Positions 15,308 to 23,847 of a stretch of DNA of 33,563 bases are shown here, one piece after another (within the stretch, counting starts at the first letter, position 1; each line of letters opens with the position of its first letter). Source of the DNA: an uncultured Sutterella sp. (GTDB lineage Bacteria; Pseudomonadota; Gammaproteobacteria; Burkholderiales; Burkholderiaceae_F); contig CAJKCQ010000017.1 of NCBI GenBank assembly GCA_905198475.1, positions 1 to 33,563 of the forward strand. Direction: 5' to 3'. Under the pieces are notes generated by a model that did not search any database, was not told the DNA's origin, and worked only from the letters and a program-made list of their open reading frames with translations. Position numbers and translations under genes: made by a program.

Positions 15308-15709
15308 GTGACCGATGTTCGTGAAGCCGCCGCCCGCGGGAGCGCCCGCCAGGAAGAAGCACACCCGTCCCGCATCTCCCTCGCCGCCCTTCCCTCCGCC
15401 CCTTCCTTCATCTCCGAACGCCTCTTCCGGAGCCGTACGATCGCGGTGGCCAGGCGCGACCTCGCGGGACGCTTCGTGACCGACGCGCCGGCGGGCTACC
15501 GCGTGGTTCTGCCCGTAGGAGACGGTGCGGTGGAGGACCTTTCGGTCGAACTCACCGACCTCCTGCTCACCGTGCGCGGCATCACCCGGGAGGGCGTCGT
15601 CTGGGCGGAGAGCTTCGAGATTCCGCAGGGTTTCGACGAGTCGGCCGTGCGCGCGGAGGCGGTCGGCAAGATGCTGCGCGTGACGTTCCCGAAGGCCGCA
15701 GCCTGCTGA
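15308..15709 (+). CDS. Divergent Hsp20 / alpha-crystallin-like protein
   Basis: A 133-residue protein whose second half reads like a small-heat-shock domain: GYRVVLPVGD, AVEDLSVELTDLLLTVRG, WAESFEIPQGFD and VGKMLRVTFPKA. These reproduce the order of the Hsp20 fold (YRVxxxLPG, ELxxxxLxVxG, FxRxFxLP, GxLxVxxPK). The consensus GVL before the last strand is GKML here, and there is no C-terminal IxI oligomerisation motif. Such proteins hold unfolded proteins as ATP-independent chaperones. GTG 15308 is preferred because GGAGGAG (15294-15300) sits seven bases upstream; the longer frame from TTG 15212 has no such site. It points away from lptE and toward leuS. No sigma32-type promoter was found. Confidence 0.65.
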   Translation: MTDVREAAARGSARQEEAHPSRISLAALPSAPSFISERLFRSRTIAVARRDLAGRFVTDAPAGYRVVLPVGDGAVEDLSVELTDLLLTVRGITREGVVWAESFEIPQGFDESAVRAEAVGKMLRVTFPKAAAC

Positions 15710-15781
15710 AGGCCCTGAGGCCGCTCCCGCCGAGAGGGGCAAAAGCGCCGGAGCGGACGCTCCAAACACCATCCAAAACAC

Positions 15782-15840
15782 GAAGGGCGGCGTCTCCACG
15801 ACCCGGAAGCTTCCGCTTCCGGCGGGAGACGCCGCCCTTC
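15782..15840. terminator. Large inverted repeat between hsp20-like gene and leuS
   Basis: GAAGGGCGGCGTCTCC (15782-15797) pairs perfectly with GGAGACGCCGCCCTTC (15825-15840). The loop contains a second perfect hairpin, CCGGAAGC with GCTTCCGG (15803-15822). On the minus strand the stem is followed by GTGTTTTGG, so it most likely ends leuS; it may also stop the convergent gene. Confidence 0.7.
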
Positions 15841-15885
15841 AGGTGAAGATGGCGAAGATTCAGCGCTTCGCGACGCGGGTGCGGA

Positions 15886-18528
15886 CTACTTCGCCACCAC
15901 GTTCACGAGTTTGTTCTTCACGATGATCACGCGGCGGACCGGGAGGTCGCCCACGAAACGCTTGACGTCTTCGTTGGCGAGCGCGGCTAAGCGGATCTCG
16001 TCCTCGGTGGCCTCGGCCGAAACGAGGATCGAACCACGGAGCTTGCCGTTCACCTGAACGACGAGCTTCAGTTCATCGGCCTTGATCGCCTCTTCGGACC
16101 ACTCGGGCCACTTGGCGTCGATCAGTTCGCCCTCGGTCTTGATGAACTCGAGGTCGGACCAGAGCGCGGTCGTGATGTGCGGCGCGATCGGGTAGAGCGT
16201 GCGCAGGAGGATCGAAACTCCCTCCTTGAGCGCAACCGCCCCGCCTTCCGTTGCAACGCCCTTGAATCCGTCGATCGCGTTGAACATCTTCATGCAGGCC
16301 GACACGACCGTGTTGTACTGCATGCGCGCGTAGTCGAAGTCCGCCTGCTTGAGGCAGGCGTGGATTTCGCGGCGCAGATGACGCGCTTCGTGGCTCATTT
16401 CGCCCTTGAAGCCGGCGAGTTCGCCCGCGGCGGCCACCGTCTCGCGGTTGGCGTACGCCCAGGCCCAGATGCGGCGCAGGAACCGGAACGTGCCTTCCGC
16501 ACCCGAGTTGGACCAGGCGGCGGACTGATCGGGGGGACCGGCGAACATCACGAAGCTGCGGGCCGTGTCGGCGCCGTACTTCTTGATGATGTCGCGGGGC
16601 TCCACGACGTTGCACTTGGACTTGCTCATCTTCTCGATGCCGCCCAGCACCACGGGTTCGCCGTCCTCCTTCGAGATCGCGCCCACCGGACGTCCCTTCT
16701 CGTCGTACTGCACCTCGACTTCGTCGGGGTAGTACCAGCGGCGGTGCCCGTCCGGAAGATCCCGGTAGTAGCACTCGGCCATCAGCATGCCCTGCGTGAA
16801 GAGGTTCTTGAAGGGTTCGTCGTACTTGACGAGGCCGAAGTCGCGCATCACCTTCGTCCAGAAGCGGGCGTAGAGGAGGTGGAGCACGGCGTGCTCGATG
16901 CCGCCGATGTACTGATCCATCGGCATCCAGTAGTCGGCGCGCTTGTCGACCATCCCGGTCGTGCAGTCGGGCGAGCAGTAGCGCTGGAAGTACCACGAGG
17001 AGTCGACGAACGTGTCCATCGTGTCCGTCTCGCGTTCGGCGTCGCCGCCGCACTTCGGGCACTTCACCTTCTTCCAGGCGTCGCACTTCGTGAGGGGGTT
17101 GCCCGTGCCGTCCGGCACGAGGTCCTCGGGGAGCACCACCGGAAGGTCGGCTTCCGGAACGGGCACCGGGCCGCAGTGCGGGCAGTTGATCATCGGGATC
17201 GGCGTGCCCCAGTAGCGCTGGCGGGAGATGCCCCAGTCGCGCAGACGGAACTTCACCTCCTTGTGGCCGAGGCCCTTCTTGCCCAGAGCCTGCGCGATCG
17301 CGTCGATCGCGGCGTGCATGTCGAGGCCGTCGAACTCGCCCGAGTTGACGAGGTGCGTCTCGCGGGTCTTGTCGCCGTACCACTCCTGCCAGGCGTCGGT
17401 GGAGAAGGTTTCGCCCTTGACCGCCACGACCTGCTTGATCGGGAGGCCGAACTTCTTGGCGAACGCGAAGTCGCGTTCGTCGTGGGCCGGCACCGCCATC
17501 ACCGCGCCCTCGCCGTAGCTCATGAGGACGTAGTTGGCGATCCAGACTTCGACGGGCTCGCCCGTGAGCGGGTGCTTGACGAAGAACCCGGTCGGGACGC
17601 CCTTCTTCTCCATCGTCGCCATGTCGGCTTCGGAGACGCCGCCCTTGGCGCACTCGGCGATGAAGGCCTGGAGGTCCGGGCGGTTCTTCGCGAGGTGGGC
17701 GGCGAGCGGGTGCTCGGCCGCGATCGCGACGAAGGTGACGCCCATCAGGGTTTCGGCGCGGGTCGTGTAGACATTGAGCTTCTTCGGCTCGCCGTCGAGT
17801 TCGTACGGGAAGGAGAGCGTGACGCCTTCGGAGCGGCCGATCCAGTGCTCCTGCATGCGGCGCACCTGCTCGGGCCAGCCGTCGAGCTTCTTGATGTCCT
17901 CAAGGAGCTCTTCGGCGTACTGCGTGATGCCGAGGTAGTAGCCCGGGATCTCGCGCTTCTCGACGACGGCGCCCGAGCGCCAACCGCGGCCCTCGATCAC
18001 CTGCTCGTTGGCGAGCACGGTCTTGTCCACCGGGTCCCAGTTGACGATCTGGGTCTTGCGGTAGGCGATGCCCTTCTCGAGCATCTTGAGGAAGAGCCAC
18101 TGGTTCCAGCGGTAGTAGTCGGGCTTGCAGGTGGCGAGCTCGCGCGACCAGTCGAAGGCGAGGCCGAGGGGCTCCATCTGCGCCTTCATGTCGGCGATGT
18201 TGGAGTACGTCCACTGCGCGGGGGCGACCTTCTTCGAGAGCGCGGCGTTCTCGGCCGGCAGGCCGAAGGCGTCCCAACCCATCGGGGTCATGACGTTGTA
18301 GCCCTTCATGCGGTGGAAGCGGTACATGACGTCGTTCAAGGTGTAGTTGCGCACGTGGCCCATGTGGAGCTTCCCGCTCGGGTAGGGCAGCATGGAGCAG
18401 ACGTAGAACTTGGGCTTCGGATGACCCTCGCCGTCGAGCGCATTCTCAACGGCGCGATAAACGTCGCGGGCCTTCCACATCGCCTGAACTTCGGATTCAA
18501 CCTCCTGCGGGGAGTATGTCTCGCGCAT
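15886..18528 (-). CDS. leuS: Leucyl-tRNA synthetase
   Basis: Class I aminoacyl-tRNA synthetase that charges tRNA-Leu. The 880-residue protein (E. coli 860) has the HIGH-type motif HMGH at 55-58 within PYPSGKLHMGHVRNY and the KMSKS loop in the third quarter (GIEKMSKSKCNVV). The CP1 editing domain includes TRAETLMGVTFVAIA, with the conserved threonine-rich patch. Zinc-type cysteine pairs NCPHCG and KCPKCGG appear in the middle. ATG 18528 begins the conserved MRETYSPQEVE; the longer frame to 18720 is non-conserved leader. A GAAGAG-type ribosome-binding site precedes it. It diverges from uvrD. Confidence 0.98.
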   Translation of the reverse strand: MRETYSPQEVESEVQAMWKARDVYRAVENALDGEGHPKPKFYVCSMLPYPSGKLHMGHVRNYTLNDVMYRFHRMKGYNVMTPMGWDAFGLPAENAALSKKVAPAQWTYSNIADMKAQMEPLGLAFDWSRELATCKPDYYRWNQWLFLKMLEKGIAYRKTQIVNWDPVDKTVLANEQVIEGRGWRSGAVVEKREIPGYYLGITQYAEELLEDIKKLDGWPEQVRRMQEHWIGRSEGVTLSFPYELDGEPKKLNVYTTRAETLMGVTFVAIAAEHPLAAHLAKNRPDLQAFIAECAKGGVSEADMATMEKKGVPTGFFVKHPLTGEPVEVWIANYVLMSYGEGAVMAVPAHDERDFAFAKKFGLPIKQVVAVKGETFSTDAWQEWYGDKTRETHLVNSGEFDGLDMHAAIDAIAQALGKKGLGHKEVKFRLRDWGISRQRYWGTPIPMINCPHCGPVPVPEADLPVVLPEDLVPDGTGNPLTKCDAWKKVKCPKCGGDAERETDTMDTFVDSSWYFQRYCSPDCTTGMVDKRADYWMPMDQYIGGIEHAVLHLLYARFWTKVMRDFGLVKYDEPFKNLFTQGMLMAECYYRDLPDGHRRWYYPDEVEVQYDEKGRPVGAISKEDGEPVVLGGIEKMSKSKCNVVEPRDIIKKYGADTARSFVMFAGPPDQSAAWSNSGAEGTFRFLRRIWAWAYANRETVAAAGELAGFKGEMSHEARHLRREIHACLKQADFDYARMQYNTVVSACMKMFNAIDGFKGVATEGGAVALKEGVSILLRTLYPIAPHITTALWSDLEFIKTEGELIDAKWPEWSEEAIKADELKLVVQVNGKLRGSILVSAEATEDEIRLAALANEDVKRFVGDLPVRRVIIVKNKLVNVVAK

Positions 18529-18582
18529 AACGCTCTTCTTTGTCCAGTGTGAGTTGGTGGGAGAAAGGGAAAATAACCTTCT

Positions 18583-18588
18583 AGTATA
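18583..18588 (-). promoter_or_regulatory. Putative -10 element of the leuS promoter
   Basis: TATACT on the minus strand, five of six consensus bases, 55 bp before the leuS start. No acceptable -35 hexamer lies at 16-18 bp, so it is a weak call. Confidence 0.35.
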
Positions 18589-18670
18589 GACGTCGGGGGC
18601 CCGTGCGCATGCGGCTTCTCGACTGCTTTGGGTCCCTTCGGCCTTGGATTCCGGGGCTTTTGCGCCGCGC

Positions 18671-18770
18671 CGCCTGCGTCCGGGTGATTTGTCTGAGGGG
18701 GCGGCGCCATCTCCGGGCACCTGACGCAGGCGTTTTCCCGGGCTCAGGCGTCTTCGCCCCCGCAGACGCC
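18671..18770. other. Two inverted repeats in the leuS-uvrD divergent region
   Basis: CGCCTGCGTC (18671-18680) pairs with GACGCAGGCG (18723-18732), which is followed by TTTT. A second hairpin follows: GGCGTCT (18747-18753) with AGACGCC (18764-18770). They lie in the uvrD leader or upstream DNA. I saw no LexA-type CTGT-N8-ACAG box. Nothing else stands out in 18529-18846. Confidence 0.4.
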
Positions 18771-18846
18771 CGCCCGTCCGGGCGGCATGTGCTAACTTTC
18801 CCGTCCGTTTTTTCCCTCAACCGCCCTCACTTCTTCGTCCTTCGTC

Positions 18847-21255
18847 ATGCAGAGCGACCTTCTTGCCAACCTCAATTCCAAGCAGCTCGAGGCGGCCACC
18901 GCCCCGGAGGAATCGATCCTGATTCTTGCGGGCGCGGGCTCCGGCAAGACGCGCGTGCTCACGACGCGCATCGCCTGGCTCGTGCAGCAGAACCTCGCCA
19001 CGACGGGCGAGATCCTCGCCGTCACCTTCACGAACAAGGCCGCCAAGGAGATGCTGACGCGCCTCGAGGGGATGCTTCCCTACGACCTGCGCCGCATGTG
19101 GGTGGGGACCTTCCACGGGCTCTGCAACCGGATCCTGAGGCGCCACGCCGAATACGCCGGGCTCCCGAAGAGCTTCCAGATCATCGACTCGGGCGATCAG
19201 CTCTCGATGGTGAAGCGCATCATGAAGACGGCGAACGTCGACCCGGAGAAGACCGACCCGAAGAGCGTCTGCTGGTTCATCAACTGGATGAAGGAGCAGG
19301 GGCTGCGCTCGAACGTCGTGTCGGACAAGGACGGCAGCGCCGACCAGGTGAACCTCTACCGGGCCTACGAGCGCGAGTGCCAGCAGCAGGGCGTGGTGGA
19401 CTTCGCCGAGCTGCTGCTGCGCTGCTACGAACTCCTCGAACGCAACGAGCTCGTGCGGGCGCACTACCAGCAGCGCTTCCGCCACATCCTCGTGGACGAA
19501 TTCCAGGACACGAACGTCCTGCAGTACAAGTGGCTCAAGCTCATGGCGGGCGTGGGGCTCGGCCCCGACGGGCGGAGCCTCAACGCCGTCTTCGCCGTGG
19601 GCGACGACGACCAGTCGATCTACGCCTTCCGCGGCGCGAACGTCGGCAACATGTCCGACTTTCTGAGGGACTTCAAGGTTGCCGACCCCATCCGCCTCGA
19701 GCAGAACTACCGCTCCACCGGCACCATCCTCGACGCCGCGAACGGGCTCATTGAACAGAATTCCGGGCGCCTGGGCAAGAACCTCTGGACCTCGGGCTCG
19801 AAGGGCGAGCCCATCGTCGTGAAGGAGCTCGCCAACGATCAGGAGGAGGCGCGTTGGGTGGTCTCGCAGATGCAGGTCGAACGCGACCGCGGCGCGCAGT
19901 GGCGCGACTTCGCCGTCCTCTACCGCACGAACGCGCAGTCGCGCTCGATCGAGTCCGAGCTCGCCGCGCGCGGCATTCCGTACCGCGTCTACGGAGGCCT
20001 GCGGTTCTTCGAGCGCGCCGAGGTGAAGAACGTCCTCGGGTACCTGCGCATGATCACGAACCCCTGGGACGACACGAGCTTCCTGAGGGTCGTCAACACC
20101 CCGACCCGCGGCATCGGCGCGAAGACGGTGGAGAACCTCCAGGCGGCCGCCCGCGAGCGCGGCGTGAGTCTCTGGGCGGCCCTCACCGACCCGTCGGTCA
20201 TCGTGCCGCCGAAGCTCGCCGCCTTCGAGCACCTCATCACCTCGATGCGGCTGCAGGCCGAAAAGCTCCCGCTGCTCGACGCGATCGGCTACGTGATCAA
20301 GGCGTCGGGGCTCGAGGCCGCCGCGCGGCTCGAGCGCGAGGGCGAGGACCGCGTCGCCAACATGCAGGAGATCCTCTCGGCCGCGAAGGGGTGGCTGGAT
20401 CTCGAAGGGGTGGACCTCACGCACCCGGCCTTCGCCCCACTGAACGAAGAGACGCCGTCTCCGATGGAGGGGTTCCTCACGCAGGCAACCCTCGAGGCGG
20501 GCGACAAGAACGAGGATGCGGGCAAGGACGCCGTGCAGCTGATGACGGTGCACTCCGCCAAGGGCCTCGAATTCCCCTGGGTCTGGATCATCGGCGCGGA
20601 GGAGGGGCTCTTCCCCCACTTCTCGGCGACGAAGGTGGGCGGCGGTGCGGACGGCACGAACCGGGGCGGCCTCGAAGAGGAGCGCCGCCTCATGTACGTT
20701 GCCATCACCCGCGCGAAGAAGCACCTCTGCTTCACGCACTGCACGGAGCGCATGATGTGGGGGAACCGCTTCAACAATCCCCTCTCCTCCTTCGTGGAGG
20801 AGATCCCCGAGGCGCTCCTCAACATGCGTCCCGTGTCGAAGCGCCGCTCGGACTGGGCCGACCGGCGGCGCGGCGACGAGGATGACGACGACGGCTACGG
20901 CCGGCAGTGGAAGGCGAATCGGTTCGGCGGATCGGAGCGGTCCGGGCGCGGGTTCGCGAAGGGCGGTTCCTGGTCGAACGGCGGCCGCTCCGGGTCTTCG
21001 GGGTCTTCCGGCTGGAGCGGCGGCAGGTCCTCCGGTTCGGGTTCGGGTTTGGCGGGCGCGGTCCCCGCGCGTTCATCCGATTCCGGCACGGGCTTCAAGG
21101 CGGGCGATGCGGTCGTGCACGACGCCTTCGGCCGGGGAGTGGTGAAGCGCATCGTCGGCACGGGCGACGCCGCTGCCCTCGAAGTCGAATTCGCGGGCGC
21201 AAAGAAGACGCTCATCTTCAAGTTCGCCAAGGACAAGATGAGGAAGTCCGGGTAG
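18847..21255 (+). CDS. uvrD: DNA helicase II, UvrD/PcrA type
   Basis: Superfamily 1A 3'-5' helicase acting in nucleotide-excision and mismatch repair. The 802-residue protein has Walker A AGAGSGKT at 28-35, motif Ia VTFTNKAAKEM, motif II DEFQDT at 217-222, motif III GDDDQSIYAFRGA, motif IV-type LEQNYRST, motif V TVHSAKGLEF and motif VI YVAITRAK. The tail from about 675 is an acidic then Gly/Ser/Arg-rich linker leading to a Tudor-like domain (FKAGDAVVHDAFGRGVVKRI) that in UvrD/PcrA binds RNA polymerase. That tail distinguishes it from Rep. It is longer than E. coli UvrD (720), mainly through the linker. The start lacks a visible purine-rich ribosome-binding site, so leaderless or weak initiation is possible. 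Confidence 0.95.
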   Translation: MQSDLLANLNSKQLEAATAPEESILILAGAGSGKTRVLTTRIAWLVQQNLATTGEILAVTFTNKAAKEMLTRLEGMLPYDLRRMWVGTFHGLCNRILRRHAEYAGLPKSFQIIDSGDQLSMVKRIMKTANVDPEKTDPKSVCWFINWMKEQGLRSNVVSDKDGSADQVNLYRAYERECQQQGVVDFAELLLRCYELLERNELVRAHYQQRFRHILVDEFQDTNVLQYKWLKLMAGVGLGPDGRSLNAVFAVGDDDQSIYAFRGANVGNMSDFLRDFKVADPIRLEQNYRSTGTILDAANGLIEQNSGRLGKNLWTSGSKGEPIVVKELANDQEEARWVVSQMQVERDRGAQWRDFAVLYRTNAQSRSIESELAARGIPYRVYGGLRFFERAEVKNVLGYLRMITNPWDDTSFLRVVNTPTRGIGAKTVENLQAAARERGVSLWAALTDPSVIVPPKLAAFEHLITSMRLQAEKLPLLDAIGYVIKASGLEAAARLEREGEDRVANMQEILSAAKGWLDLEGVDLTHPAFAPLNEETPSPMEGFLTQATLEAGDKNEDAGKDAVQLMTVHSAKGLEFPWVWIIGAEEGLFPHFSATKVGGGADGTNRGGLEEERRLMYVAITRAKKHLCFTHCTERMMWGNRFNNPLSSFVEEIPEALLNMRPVSKRRSDWADRRRGDEDDDDGYGRQWKANRFGGSERSGRGFAKGGSWSNGGRSGSSGSSGWSGGRSSGSGSGLAGAVPARSSDSGTGFKAGDAVVHDAFGRGVVKRIVGTGDAAALEVEFAGAKKTLIFKFAKDKMRKSG

Positions 21256-21333
21256 TGTCCGGCGCGAAGGTGTAGGACGCTTTTGAGGCGCCTGCCGCAG
21301 GTTTATGCTCGGCCTGGAGGCCGGGCCTGCTGC

Positions 21334-21350
21334 GGCCGATCTGATCGGCC
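21334..21350. other. 17-bp palindrome after uvrD
   Basis: GGCCGATC, a central T, then GATCGGCC: a perfect 8-1-8 repeat. It sits just before the uvrD terminator and may be part of the 3' structure or an unrelated binding site. Confidence 0.35.
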
Positions 21351-21366
21351 CAACGGCGTCGGAGGC

Positions 21367-21414
21367 GGCCCGGATCGGGAAGGCGGAGCCTTCGACGATC
21401 CGGGCCTTTCGTTT
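21367..21414 (+). terminator. Intrinsic terminator of uvrD
   Basis: GGCCCGGATCG (21367-21377) pairs with CGATCCGGGCC (21396-21406). An internal GAAGGC/GCCTTC hairpin extends the stem, and TTTCGTTT follows. It is well placed between the convergent uvrD and flavoprotein genes. Confidence 0.8.
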
Positions 21415-21464
21415 GGATGTACGCGGCCCGAAGTCGGATGTCCGGCGAGCTGTTTAGGCGTGCG

Positions 21465-23018
21465 TCAGACGGCCGCCGCCTCGCGGCCCGCGGTGATGCC
21501 GGTCGCTCCTGCGTACGCATAGGCCTCGCCCGAGCGGTAGCCGACGCCGAAGTGCTCGCCGAAGGCTGCCGCGCCTGCACCGAAGAGACCCGCGGCGACG
21601 GGGCGCCCCAGAAGCGTGGTGACGCGGCACTTTTCATCAATCATGAAGCCGCCGACAGTTTCGAGCATCACGGGCTTGATGCGAAGCGCGTAGAAGGGCG
21701 GCCGCAGTTCCTTACCGTAGACCGTGCGGCCGAAGGGATCGCGCCGGTCCTTCGGGTCCATGCGCGTCTGGGCGTTGTGCGCCTCGATGTCGGCGCGCAG
21801 CCCCGCCGGGTCGCAGCCGATTAGACGAGCAAGGTCCTCGACGGTGGCGCACTCGGTCGCAACGCCCTTCTCGATCATGCCCTCAACGACGGGATGGAGT
21901 TCGCGCGTGACGATCTCCCAGCAGGCCTTCTGCTTGAGCATGTCGATGTTCGTCTGCGTGTAGATCACGTACTCGTTCGTGAAGCGCCGGCCTTTTTCGT
22001 TCACGATGATGCCGCCCATGAGAAGCGGCGCGGAGCTGAAGAAGATGCCCTTGGTCACTTCGAGCGTTGGACAGACCATGGCGATGTTGAGGTTGAGCGC
22101 GCCCGCGCCGAGCTCGGTCGCGATCTGCAGGCCGTCGCCCCGGCAGCCGACGTCCATGATGCGGCCCGTCTGCGACCAGGGCGGCGTGAAGACGTCAATC
22201 ATCGCCTGATTGCGCCCGAAGCCTCCCGTAGCCAGAACGACCGCGGGCGTGCGGACCACCGTGCGGATGCCCTTGCGTTCCAGGCGGACGCCCGCGACGG
22301 CGCCGTTCGTGAGGATCACATCCTCGAGGCGTACGCCTGTTTGAACCGTGATGTTAGGGTCGGCCTTGACGGCTTCGGCGAGCCTCTTCATCAATGCGCC
22401 GCCCGCGCCCTTGGTCTTTACGACACGCAACGTTTCGCCGCCGTTCATGCGGTCCTCCTCGTCGGTGAATTCGACGCCGAGTCCGATGAGGTCGTTCACG
22501 AAGACCGTGGCCTCGCGGGCGATCATGGCGGCCTTCTTCTCGTTTCTTGATCCGCGGCCGTAGGCGATGATGTCATCCCGGTAGGCGTCGGCCGAGTCGT
22601 GGATGCCGCGCACCTCGTGCCACTTGGTCGCGCAGGCGCGAACCCAACCCGAGGAGATCGCGGAGGTTCCACCCAACATCGGCAGCGCCTGCACGAGGAG
22701 CACCCGCCGGCCGGCCTTTGCGGCCGTGCGCGCGGCCATGCAGCCTGCGGCGCCGCCGCCCGCCACCACGACGTCGAACTTCTGCGCGTCGGCGGGGATC
22801 GCTTGTGACTGAGAAGGCGCGGCCGGTGCGTCGCCGGGCGCGAGCAGCGTGAGCGGAGCGGCGGCAAGGCCGGAGAGCAGTGCGCGGCGGGAGGATTGGG
22901 GTCCTTGGGAAAGTTGGAGGAGAAATACCGCCGGACCGGCGTGGAGGGAGGCCTGCGTGTGTCTGAATGCGCCTGATTCCGAAGCGGCGGAAGTCGGGCG
23001 CGCATCCGGAATATCCAC
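21465..23018 (-). CDS. Tat-exported FAD-dependent oxidoreductase, flavocytochrome c / fumarate reductase family
   Basis: A periplasmic flavoprotein of the FAD_binding_2 family. A twin-arginine signal (SSRRALLSGLAAAPLTLLAP) precedes the FAD fold FDVVVAGGGAAGCMAARTAA, with GGTSAISSGWVRA, LATGGFGRNQAMI and a C-terminal flavin segment near GLFGAGAAAFGEHFG. The active-site arginine of fumarate reductases is kept in GRRFTNE. The usual HPT is CPT (MVCPTLEV) and the His before TxGG is absent (METVGG), so fumarate itself is an unlikely substrate. No heme-binding CxxCH is present, so electrons must come from a separate cytochrome. The start is uncertain: no ATG lies just before the Tat motif. GTG 23018 is the best in-frame choice; the more distal ATG at 23114 falls inside tRNA-Arg. 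Confidence 0.8.
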   Translation of the reverse strand: MDIPDARPTSAASESGAFRHTQASLHAGPAVFLLQLSQGPQSSRRALLSGLAAAPLTLLAPGDAPAAPSQSQAIPADAQKFDVVVAGGGAAGCMAARTAAKAGRRVLLVQALPMLGGTSAISSGWVRACATKWHEVRGIHDSADAYRDDIIAYGRGSRNEKKAAMIAREATVFVNDLIGLGVEFTDEEDRMNGGETLRVVKTKGAGGALMKRLAEAVKADPNITVQTGVRLEDVILTNGAVAGVRLERKGIRTVVRTPAVVLATGGFGRNQAMIDVFTPPWSQTGRIMDVGCRGDGLQIATELGAGALNLNIAMVCPTLEVTKGIFFSSAPLLMGGIIVNEKGRRFTNEYVIYTQTNIDMLKQKACWEIVTRELHPVVEGMIEKGVATECATVEDLARLIGCDPAGLRADIEAHNAQTRMDPKDRRDPFGRTVYGKELRPPFYALRIKPVMLETVGGFMIDEKCRVTTLLGRPVAAGLFGAGAAAFGEHFGVGYRSGEAYAYAGATGITAGREAAAV

Positions 23019-23106
23019 ACCCTGCGGCGAAGAATCCGCGCATGCTAGAATCCGCCCCTGTCCTTCGATCCCCCACTGCGGGGAGTCCGCTTGGACGCCG
23101 AAGGGT

Positions 23107-23182
23107 GGGACCATAGTTCAACTGGATAGAACTGGCCCCTCCTAAGGGTCGGATCTGGGTTCGAGTCCCGGTGGTCCCACCA
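23107..23182 (+). tRNA. tRNA-Arg (anticodon CCT)
   Basis: A 76-nt cloverleaf with encoded CCA. Acceptor GGGACCA (23107-23113) pairs with TGGTCCC (23172-23178), and the discriminator is A. The anticodon loop CTCCTAA gives CCT, reading AGG; the T-loop is GGTTCGAGTCC. A tnpB relic lies about 280 bp downstream, and tRNA-Arg genes are common integration sites. No attachment-site repeat was found. Confidence 0.95.
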
Positions 23183-23357
23183 CGCGCTTCCCCTCCCTTC
23201 GGTCATCACTTTCCGGGCGCACCGCCCGGCAGCCCTCCCGCGGTGCACTGCCGCATCCCCGACGCCTCCCGTACCGCTGTTGAACGCTTCACTTCCCCAA
23301 AGCTCCGGCTTCGCGCGGAAGGGCTCCGCACGCCCGTTCTTCGCCCGTTTTCAGCAT

Positions 23358-23395
23358 GAAAAACGGGGCGGCCGGAAGATTCCGGAGCCGCCCCG
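23358..23395 (-). terminator. Minus-strand terminator downstream of tRNA-Arg
   Basis: Read on the minus strand, CGGGGCGGC with GCCGCCCCG outside and TCCGG with CCGGA inside form a long stem ending in CGTTTTTCATG. No minus-strand gene upstream of it is recognisable, so it may have belonged to a lost gene of the former mobile region. The rest of 23183-23462 shows nothing. Confidence 0.5.
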
Positions 23396-23462
23396 AAGGC
23401 TCATCTCCCAAGCTCCGGGATGACAGATCCCGAAAAGGACGCCGCCCTCGGGGGCCTTCTGC

Positions 23463-23847
23463 GCGAAGTGTGCCTACAAGGCGAAGAGGAAGGGGAAAAG
23501 ATGCGTGCAGATAGACACTTTCTTCCCGTCCTCCAAGCTGTGCAGCGTCTGTGGAAACAAGCTTGAAGAACTCAAGCTCTCCACGCGGGAGTGGACGTGT
23601 CCCAAGTGCGGAACGCATCACGACCGGGACGTGAACGCGGCGAAGAACATCCGCCTTGAGGGCATTCGGCAATGCAGGGCGGCAGGGCTGTCCGTCCGGA
23701 GGCGTACAGAGCCCGCTCCTACGTCTCAATGCTCGTCGAGACAGTGTAAGACCCCGGCCAAGCCGGGGCTGTTGTCAGTGAAGCGAGAAGCCTCGCCCAG
23801 TTCCGTTAGGAATTGGGCGGGGAGCAGTCACGACGTAGACTTCGGGG
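23463..23847 (+). pseudogene. 3' fragment of an IS200/IS605 TnpB (OrfB) gene
   Basis: The frame begins without a start codon and reads YKAKRKGKRCVQID, then FFPSSKLCSVCGNKLEELKL, TCPKCGTHHDRDVNAAKNI and GLLSVKREASPSSVRNWAG. The two CxxC pairs are the TnpB zinc ribbon, and DRDVNAAKNI carries the last RuvC aspartate, so only about the final 125 residues remain. TnpB is an RNA-guided nuclease associated with these transposons; this fragment lacks the first two RuvC acids and cannot cut. No stop codon closes the frame where TnpB proteins normally end; it runs on in another phase through tetR. The accompanying right-end hairpins are retained. Confidence 0.8.
23723..23824 (+). ncRNA. IS605-type right end, possible omega-RNA relic
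   Basis: Three consecutive hairpins overlap and follow the tnpB 3' end: GTCTC/GAGAC (23723-23742), CCCCGGC/GCCGGGG (23752-23768), and a 14-bp stem with GTTA loop pairing 23791-23804 with 23809-23822. In IS200/IS605 elements this region serves as the transposase-recognised right end and encodes the omega (reRNA) guide scaffold. Structure is seen; expression is not. If transcribed, its guide part would begin near 23825, just before tetR. Confidence 0.45.

Noticed and set aside
16177..18552. 791-codon plus-strand open frame opposite leuS
   Set aside because: Antisense shadow of leuS with low-complexity composition and no recognisable motif.
18817..20739. 640-codon minus-strand open frame opposite uvrD
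   Set aside because: Antisense shadow of uvrD; compositionally biased, no family features or ribosome-binding site.
23289..23729. 146-codon minus-strand frame opposite the tnpB relic
   Set aside because: Antisense to the recognisable zinc-ribbon sequence and without family features, although a minus-strand terminator lies within it.
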